Of a DNA stretch of 6,870 nucleotides, positions 1-3,859 are shown piece by piece. Both the position numbers and the translations under genes were made by a program. A model generated the notes under the pieces. The model ran no database searches. It saw only the letters and a list, made by a program, of their open reading frames with translations, and had not been told where the DNA came from. The stretch lies in NCBI GenBank assembly GCA_903895475.1, contig CAITUF010000101.1, positions 1-6,870 on the forward strand, written 5' to 3'. This stretch comes from an uncultured Opitutia bacterium. Lineage in GTDB: Bacteria; Verrucomicrobiota; Verrucomicrobiia; Opitutales; UBA953. Within the stretch, counting starts at the first letter, position 1; every line of letters starts with the position of its first letter.

Positions 1-365
1 GCCTGTGCCGTCGTAGTAGCACACCCCCAGGTTGAATTGGGCTTTGGCATACCCCTGGTCAGCGGCCTTTCGAAACCACGCCACCGCCTCGACCGCATCC
101 TTCGCCACGCCTGTGCCGATGCGGTAGCAAACCCCTAGGTTGTATTGGGCTAGAGCAAGACCTTGGTCGGCGGCCTTACGATACCACGATATGGCTTGTA
201 CCTCGTCCTTTGCCACGCCTGCGCCGTTCTCGTAGCAAACCCCCAGGATGTACTGGGCCTTGGCATCCCCCTGCTCAGCGGCCTTGTGATACCACGAGAC
301 GGCTTGAGTCTCGTCCTTTGCCACGCCTGCGCCGTCACGGTAGCACACCCCCAAGCTGAATTGGG
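1..365 (-). repeat. 108-bp tandem repeats encoding the Sel1 array
   Basis: A segment of the type 'tccttygccacgcctg' followed by a 'ggtagcamaccccyagg'-like stretch recurs at about 97, 205 and 313, and its tail recurs at position 1. The period is 108 bp, or 36 codons. The DNA itself is well conserved between copies, not only the protein, which suggests recent duplication or gene conversion. The array continues beyond the window. Confidence 0.85.
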
Positions 366-1014
366 CCACCCGATCACCCTTTTCAGCCTTCGCCTTGCAA
401 CCCTCAAATGCCTCAAACTCCGCATACTTCGTCGCTAGCTTCGCCGCGATCTCTTTCTGTAATTCCTTCGTGCGCTTCTGACCGGCGGCAATCTGGTCTG
501 GTGACATGTCCTTTTCAAGAATGGCTAGGTTCCTGCTGACGTTTTCGTCCGTCATCCTGACAAGGTTCAAATAAGCATAAGCCTCAATCTCGTCCTTCAC
601 CACGCCTGAACCATGGTAGTAGGCATACCCCAGCTTTGCTTGGGCCTCGGCATCCCCTTGGTCAGCAGCCTCGCGAAACAACTTCACCTTCTCGACTATA
701 TCCTTCGTCACACCATGCGGATTCGGGCCATACTCGTTATCACCTGCATCGCCCTCACCAAAGGCCAAAACTAGGGGATAAAATGGAAAGAGTATAAATG
801 CGCCGGAATTCCCACGGTCGTGGCAACGTTTCGACATGAACGCTAGTACATACCAGAGATAGCAAGGGAGCAGCGGGAGCGCAAAACAGCCTAATCCGAT
901 TTCCGCCAGAAACATAAATCCAAATCCAACAATAATAGTTACACCTATATTCCCCCAGTATTCTTCTAGGCCGATACGCCCTTCAAATGAGAAAACACCA
1001 GATTTAGTTTTCAT
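1..1014 (-). CDS. DUF805-Sel1-repeat fusion protein, membrane-anchored (C-terminus outside window)
   Basis: This frame stays open for 338 codons from the ATG at 1014 to the window edge, so the 3' end is missing. Residues 1-99 form a DUF805-type membrane domain: FSFEGRIG near the start, hydrophobic stretches at about 22-58 and 70-86, MSKRCHDRGNSG at 60-71 and GDNEYGPNP at 91-99. The chain then passes straight into Sel1 repeats (residues ~101-155), a cap with MSPDQIAAGQKRTKELQKEI (170-189), and a second array from ~200 (EFEAFEGCKAKAEKGD) with 36-residue repeats. Each repeat of that array carries LGVCY or a close variant plus GxGVAKD. Sel1 repeats are TPR-like alpha-helical scaffolds for protein binding, so the likely role is a membrane-tethered interaction protein; the partner is unknown. 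The membrane domain is paralogous to the free DUF805 protein at 3288-3677 but about 8 residues shorter. The start is supported by the conserved upstream element ending at this ATG and by an in-frame TGA nine nucleotides upstream. No Shine-Dalgarno is visible. Confidence 0.9.
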   Translation of the reverse strand, partial: MKTKSGVFSFEGRIGLEEYWGNIGVTIIVGFGFMFLAEIGLGCFALPLLPCYLWYVLAFMSKRCHDRGNSGAFILFPFYPLVLAFGEGDAGDNEYGPNPHGVTKDIVEKVKLFREAADQGDAEAQAKLGYAYYHGSGVVKDEIEAYAYLNLVRMTDENVSRNLAILEKDMSPDQIAAGQKRTKELQKEIAAKLATKYAEFEAFEGCKAKAEKGDRVAQFSLGVCYRDGAGVAKDETQAVSWYHKAAEQGDAKAQYILGVCYENGAGVAKDEVQAISWYRKAADQGLALAQYNLGVCYRIGTGVAKDAVEAVAWFRKAADQGYAKAQFNLGVCYYDGTG

Positions 1015-1076
1015 GGTGAATCACCATAACACATCTGGGTCGCCAGCGTGCATCGATAATCCTGATGCAGTCCATC
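1015..1076 (-). promoter_or_regulatory. Conserved upstream element, copy 1 (DUF805-Sel1 gene)
   Basis: The 62 bp before the ATG at 1014 align without gaps to the same interval before 3677 (53 of 63 positions by hand count) and before 6652 (about 42 of 63). GCATC at 1050-1054 and GATGC at 1064-1068 form an inverted repeat with a 9-bp spacer. A conserved TGTTA in the sense direction lies 12-16 nt from the start. An ATG 39 nt upstream is conserved in all copies, but here its frame is closed by TGA, so the segment is probably not coding. No standard -35/-10 pair is convincing, and the cognate sigma factor or regulator is unknown. Confidence 0.65.
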
Positions 1077-1152
1077 AGGCTAAGCGCGCCACCCCACCTT
1101 AAAGGGCAAGCCAGAGGGGTCTAATCAGGGACAGTTGGCTAGGGGCAAACAC

Positions 1153-1166
1153 AGGTGATGTCACCT
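1153..1166 (-). terminator. Possible weak hairpin terminator after the peptidase gene
   Basis: AGGTGATGTCACCT is a perfect inverted repeat (AGGTG/CACCT arms with a 4-nt loop) beginning 7 bp past the peptidase stop codon. In the sense direction it is followed by GTGTTTG rather than a true T-run, so intrinsic termination would be weak. It could equally be a small protein-binding palindrome. Confidence 0.25.
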
Positions 1167-1173
1167 ATCGTAA

Positions 1174-2730
1174 TCAGCGTTGCAGGGGAAGGACTGTGGT
1201 GAGCGTGAACGTCTTTTTGCCAAAGGAACCCTCTTGAACTTTCACGGGGGACTCGCGGAGGAAGGCGCCTTTGTCATCGTAATGTCGAATGGCACAGGCG
1301 TGGAGCAAGCCAGTGGCGTCACTTTTATCATCGCAGCTGAAGCTGAGGAAGAGCCGCCCTTCCCCGGCGGACTTCGCGCCTAACTTGCTGAGCAAGGGGG
1401 TGAGATCTATGCCGACTTCGAGCGGGCTTTCATCCCGTGGTCCAGCGAGCGGGACTTCGCCGACGTTGTTCTTGGGCTTTCCGAAGAGCGGCCAGCCGTT
1501 GAGGGGTTGCGGCGCGAGTTCGTGTTCGGGTTTCGTGGCGTCTTTGTCGCCGGCGATGCCGATGGTAACTCGCAGGTCAGAGCGCTTGTTGCAGGCGAGC
1601 TTCAGCTTCAAGGTGCAGCGGGGAATGTGCCGGGAAACCTCGATTCGTCCGAGGTAGTTTCCGCGCTGCCAAGTGGGATCGACCATGGCGCTGTAGAGCA
1701 GGTAAATTTTACCGTCTTTCGACCAGGTTTTGCCCCACGAGTTGACCACGATGAAGGCCCCGCGTTCGTGGTCAGCAAGGGTGACTTTGCCGTCGGCGTT
1801 GATATCGATGTCGTTGGTCACTTTGCCGTCACCATTCACATCGAACCCAACCTGGTCATCGTACCCTACACAAGTGATGCCGTGCCCGTAACCGCTCGGT
1901 CCCCAGTGGATCCAGACGTCTTCGCCCGCCAGGTAATCGCCTTCGGGAATCGTCCGCGTGACCTTCTTGAGCTCACCCATGCGTCCATCCAGCGCCAGCA
2001 ATCCACCGACGGATGCTTTGCCGGCCTTGGGCTGGTTGCGATCGAAGAGCCAACCGCGGGCTTCGTTGATCTGGGCAACGGTGGCGGTGGGGGTATAGCG
2101 ATAGCCGGCGACGCGATACTCCATGGCCTCGCGCCAGATGGGGTAACCATTCGCCCATAAGCCGATCTTATCCTTGTCTCCCTCCACGCGGCCGTAGGTT
2201 TTGACGGTGGGGATGCCGATGTGCTTGGCCGTTTCCCAACCATGATGCGCTTCCGAGCCTTGGGCACTATTGGCCGCGTTACACATGTTCCAGGAAAAAT
2301 CAGCCGGGAACTGCGTGGCTTCCGTGCTAGCCTCGGTGCCATTCAAGAGGTTCATTTCGTAGGTGAAGATCGAGGCGATCGACGTGAACTGACCACAGGC
2401 TCCGCCCTTCTGTTTGTAGATAGGCGGAAACTGCGGGCGGGTGGAGTTGTCGACGCGTGACGGTAAGCGCCGGATGTCCACGGTCGTCTCGCCGATATCC
2501 GGGCCGGTCGCATCACGCCAGGTGTCGTAATCTTTCCCCATCGTACCAGGCCGAGAAAACGGCCGGGGATAAGCGGCGTGGGCAGGCTGCTCGACTGGGT
2601 CCGGCTTGGTCGTGGCGCCTTCAACGGCCTTCACACCTTCAGGAGTCACCCCCGCGCGCCCCGACACCGGCGACAGGGCCAGCAAACCAAGGAGGACGAC
2701 GACGATCCAGGGGCGGGTGGTCAGGGGCAT
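1174..2730 (-). CDS. Secreted papain-like (C1) cysteine peptidase with embedded EF-hand/dockerin-like loops
   Basis: The product has 518 residues. Residues 1-26 are a signal peptide (hydrophobic WIVVVLLGLLAL, cleavage likely after GRA), so the enzyme acts outside the cytoplasm. The C1-type catalytic residues are visible: Cys112 in QKGGACGQFTS, with Gln107 as the likely oxyanion-hole residue; His283 in GYGHGITCVGYDD; and Asn330 in FIVVNSWGKTWS. Between His and Asn, residues 297-320 hold two adjacent calcium-loop-like stretches, DVNGDGKVTND and DINADGKVTLAD; the second fits DxNxDGxxxxxD exactly. Residues ~365-518 form a C-terminal region with alternating hydrophobic strands, probably a beta-sandwich. 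The arrangement resembles a family of large bacterial papain-like enzymes with FPPIY..GGxC and FTYExN motifs, known to me mainly from Bacteroidetes. Residues 8-38 align without gaps to the N-terminus of the 930-residue Sel1 protein. No propeptide of the plant papain type is obvious, although residues 39-95 could serve. The substrate is unknown. The start codon lies 6 nt after a -10-like box. Confidence 0.9.
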   Translation of the reverse strand: MPLTTRPWIVVVLLGLLALSPVSGRAGVTPEGVKAVEGATTKPDPVEQPAHAAYPRPFSRPGTMGKDYDTWRDATGPDIGETTVDIRRLPSRVDNSTRPQFPPIYKQKGGACGQFTSIASIFTYEMNLLNGTEASTEATQFPADFSWNMCNAANSAQGSEAHHGWETAKHIGIPTVKTYGRVEGDKDKIGLWANGYPIWREAMEYRVAGYRYTPTATVAQINEARGWLFDRNQPKAGKASVGGLLALDGRMGELKKVTRTIPEGDYLAGEDVWIHWGPSGYGHGITCVGYDDQVGFDVNGDGKVTNDIDINADGKVTLADHERGAFIVVNSWGKTWSKDGKIYLLYSAMVDPTWQRGNYLGRIEVSRHIPRCTLKLKLACNKRSDLRVTIGIAGDKDATKPEHELAPQPLNGWPLFGKPKNNVGEVPLAGPRDESPLEVGIDLTPLLSKLGAKSAGEGRLFLSFSCDDKSDATGLLHACAIRHYDDKGAFLRESPVKVQEGSFGKKTFTLTTVLPLQR

Positions 2731-2736
2731 AACTTT

Positions 2737-2764
2737 CTAATACAAGCCCAAGGGGCCGCGTCAA
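2737..2764 (-). promoter_or_regulatory. Sigma70-like promoter of the peptidase gene
   Basis: In the sense direction TTGACG (2764-2759) is followed after 16 bp by TATTAG (2742-2737), and only 6 nt separate the -10 box from the ATG at 2730. Transcription would start at or next to the start codon, giving a leaderless mRNA. No purine-rich ribosome binding site lies between. Confidence 0.5.
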
Positions 2765-2880
2765 TTCGGCAAGCGGGCCGCAAAGGACAGGCCTAAGACC
2801 CTTTCGTTTAGCCATGCCGACCAACCTAAGCCAGAAAGTCTATCGCTCAACGGGAAGGCCCCAACGAAAGGAGATGCCAC

Positions 2881-3174
2881 TCAGGCAGATAAGGGAATCG
2901 CTTGGAGCGCGTGGGCGAGGGCGATATCCTTCGCCGTCACCTTCACCCCGGCATCGTGCGTGGTCAGGACCAAGGTCACCACATTCCAACAAAGATGGAT
3001 GTCTGGGTGATGATTCAGATGCTCAGCCACCGCCCCGACCCGATTCGTGAAGACCAAGGCGGCCGGAAAATCCTTCAGCTTGAAGACCTTCGAGACCTTG
3101 ACCCCATCATACTCCCACCCGTCGAGTCCAACCAACGCATCGCGGATTTGCTGCGGAAGAAGCGGAGAAACCAT
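2881..3174 (-). CDS. phhB: Pterin-4a-carbinolamine dehydratase (4a-hydroxytetrahydrobiopterin dehydratase)
   Basis: This 97-residue cytosolic enzyme dehydrates 4a-hydroxytetrahydropterin to quinonoid dihydropterin, the recycling step after aromatic amino acid hydroxylation (EC 4.2.1.96). The length is typical of the family. The family signature can be read exactly: Glu51-x3-His55-His56-Pro57-x5-Trp63-x9-His73-x9-Asp83, with EHLNHHPDIHLCW as the core. The N-terminal half has the usual W-x-fold pattern (GLDGWEYDGVKVSKVFKLKDF), in which the FKLKDF strand precedes the long helix. No aromatic amino acid hydroxylase or pterin gene is present in the window, so it stands alone here. Orphan homologues of this kind have also been linked to molybdopterin and other pterin chemistry. 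The start at 3174 is favoured by the promoter directly upstream and by the conserved length. Confidence 0.95.
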   Translation of the reverse strand: MVSPLLPQQIRDALVGLDGWEYDGVKVSKVFKLKDFPAALVFTNRVGAVAEHLNHHPDIHLCWNVVTLVLTTHDAGVKVTAKDIALAHALQAIPLSA

Positions 3175-3182
3175 AATGGCGG

Positions 3183-3212
3183 TTTATAATTTCGTCCAAG
3201 TGTTCGAGTCAA
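3183..3212 (-). promoter_or_regulatory. Sigma70-like promoter of the dehydratase gene
   Basis: TTGACT (3212-3207, sense) and TATAAA (3188-3183) are separated by 18 bp, each matching consensus at five of six positions. Eight nucleotides separate the -10 box from the ATG at 3174, so the expected transcript start is within one or two bases of the start codon. Confidence 0.65.
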
Positions 3213-3287
3213 TACTGCGTGATCGGGTTACGCTCAATGGGGCAACATAAGCCCGCGATACCCCTCTAAGACCTTCCGTTGACGAAC

Positions 3288-3677
3288 TCAGTCAGGCACG
3301 GAGGGCCTCTTGGCGGTTATTGCACCCTCTCGTAGATCAACTCGATTAGCCCCTGTCGGATTCGGGCCGTAATCGTTGTCACCTAGTTCACTCTCCCCGA
3401 CGAACATATCCAGCCCGTAAAAAGGGATTAGCATATAGATGCCAGGATTCCCAAGGTCATGGCATCGCTTCGACATGCAGGCTAAGACATGCCAAAAAAA
3501 GGCCAATGCTAGGAAGGCGTAAAAAATAGCTGCGCCGACCCCACCAGGTAAAAGGCTAAAAAAAGAGAGAACCGGGATTCCCAATACGGTTACAAAAATA
3601 GTTACCGCAATATGGGCCAAGAATTCGCCACGACCGAGACGGCCTTTAAATGAGAAAATCCCAGATCGATTACTCAT
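3288..3677 (-). CDS. DUF805 family small inner-membrane protein
   Basis: The product has 129 residues and the usual DUF805 plan: FSFKGRLGRGEF at 8-19, hydrophobic helices at about 21-43, 48-67 and 79-94, the family's R-H-D type motif as MSKRCHDLGNPG at 68-79, and GDNDYGPNP at 99-107. The family is membrane-embedded and has no established function. This is a close paralogue of the first 99 residues of the DUF805-Sel1 fusion at 1-1014, but it ends in a short polar tail (about 22 residues) instead of Sel1 repeats. An in-frame ATG exists 39 nt further upstream at 3716. I reject it because that segment belongs to the conserved upstream element, whose equivalent in the paralogue contains an in-frame stop. 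No Shine-Dalgarno is visible. Confidence 0.88.
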   Translation of the reverse strand: MSNRSGIFSFKGRLGRGEFLAHIAVTIFVTVLGIPVLSFFSLLPGGVGAAIFYAFLALAFFWHVLACMSKRCHDLGNPGIYMLIPFYGLDMFVGESELGDNDYGPNPTGANRVDLREGAITAKRPSVPD

Positions 3678-3739
3678 GGTGCATGACCGTAACACATCTG
3701 AGTCGCCAGCGTGCATCGTTAATCCTGATATAGGGTATC
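3678..3739 (-). promoter_or_regulatory. Conserved upstream element, copy 2 (DUF805 gene)
   Basis: This is the copy closest to the one at 1015-1076, with the same distance to the start codon (GCATC begins 36 bp from the ATG at 3677). The distal arm has decayed from GATGC to GATAT at 3727-3731. GGGTATC at 3733-3739 is shared at identical spacing with the copy before 6652. Confidence 0.6.
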
Positions 3740-3744
3740 ATCCT

Positions 3745-3815
3745 GGCGGAGTCCTCAATCTCATCCTTCACTACGCCTGAGCTGTTGGCGTACCCAACCT
3801 AGCCACAGGGTGATG
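3745..3815 (-). pseudogene. Relic of a Sel1 repeat
   Basis: Read on the minus strand, this intergenic stretch encodes HPVARLG, then after one missing base YANSSGVVKDEIEDSA. The second part closely matches GYAYYHGSGVVKDEIEAYA of the first Sel1 unit in the DUF805-Sel1 fusion (residues 129-147). The scrap has no start codon, is frameshifted, and is cut off at the conserved upstream element of the DUF805 gene. It is best explained as the remains of a deleted or truncated Sel1 gene. Confidence 0.6.
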
Positions 3816-3859
3816 GTAACTGGAATCGGACGACTCATACCCATGCTGGCAGCGGAGAC

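Noticed and set aside
1..365. CRISPR-like regular repetition
   Set aside because: The 108-bp periodic units are in-frame coding repeats of 36 residues without short identical repeats separated by unique spacers.
163..438. Plus-strand open frames across the Sel1 arrays
   Set aside because: They are antisense readings of conserved 108-bp repeats. The minus-strand frame gives clear Sel1 units without a stop for 338 codons.
1030..1050. Sigma54-type promoter (GG-N10-GC) in the conserved upstream element
   Set aside because: TGGC is present in copies 1 and 2, but the GC at the required spacing is missing, and copy 3 has TAGC instead of TGGC.
1507..2160. A 217-codon plus-strand open frame opposite the peptidase gene
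   Set aside because: It lies wholly inside the peptidase gene, whose signal peptide, Cys/His/Asn residues and calcium loops are unmistakable. The antisense translation shows no domain.
1866..2342. A 158-codon minus-strand frame overlapping the peptidase
   Set aside because: It is an out-of-frame shadow with Arg/Pro/Ser-rich composition typical of GC-rich alternative frames.
2800..2871. A 9-bp inverted repeat, CCTTTCGTT at 2800-2808 and AACGAAAGG at 2863-2871
   Set aside because: The arms are 54 bp apart with no T-run or other supporting signal. It could be chance in a 150-bp intergenic region, so I do not call it a terminator or operator.
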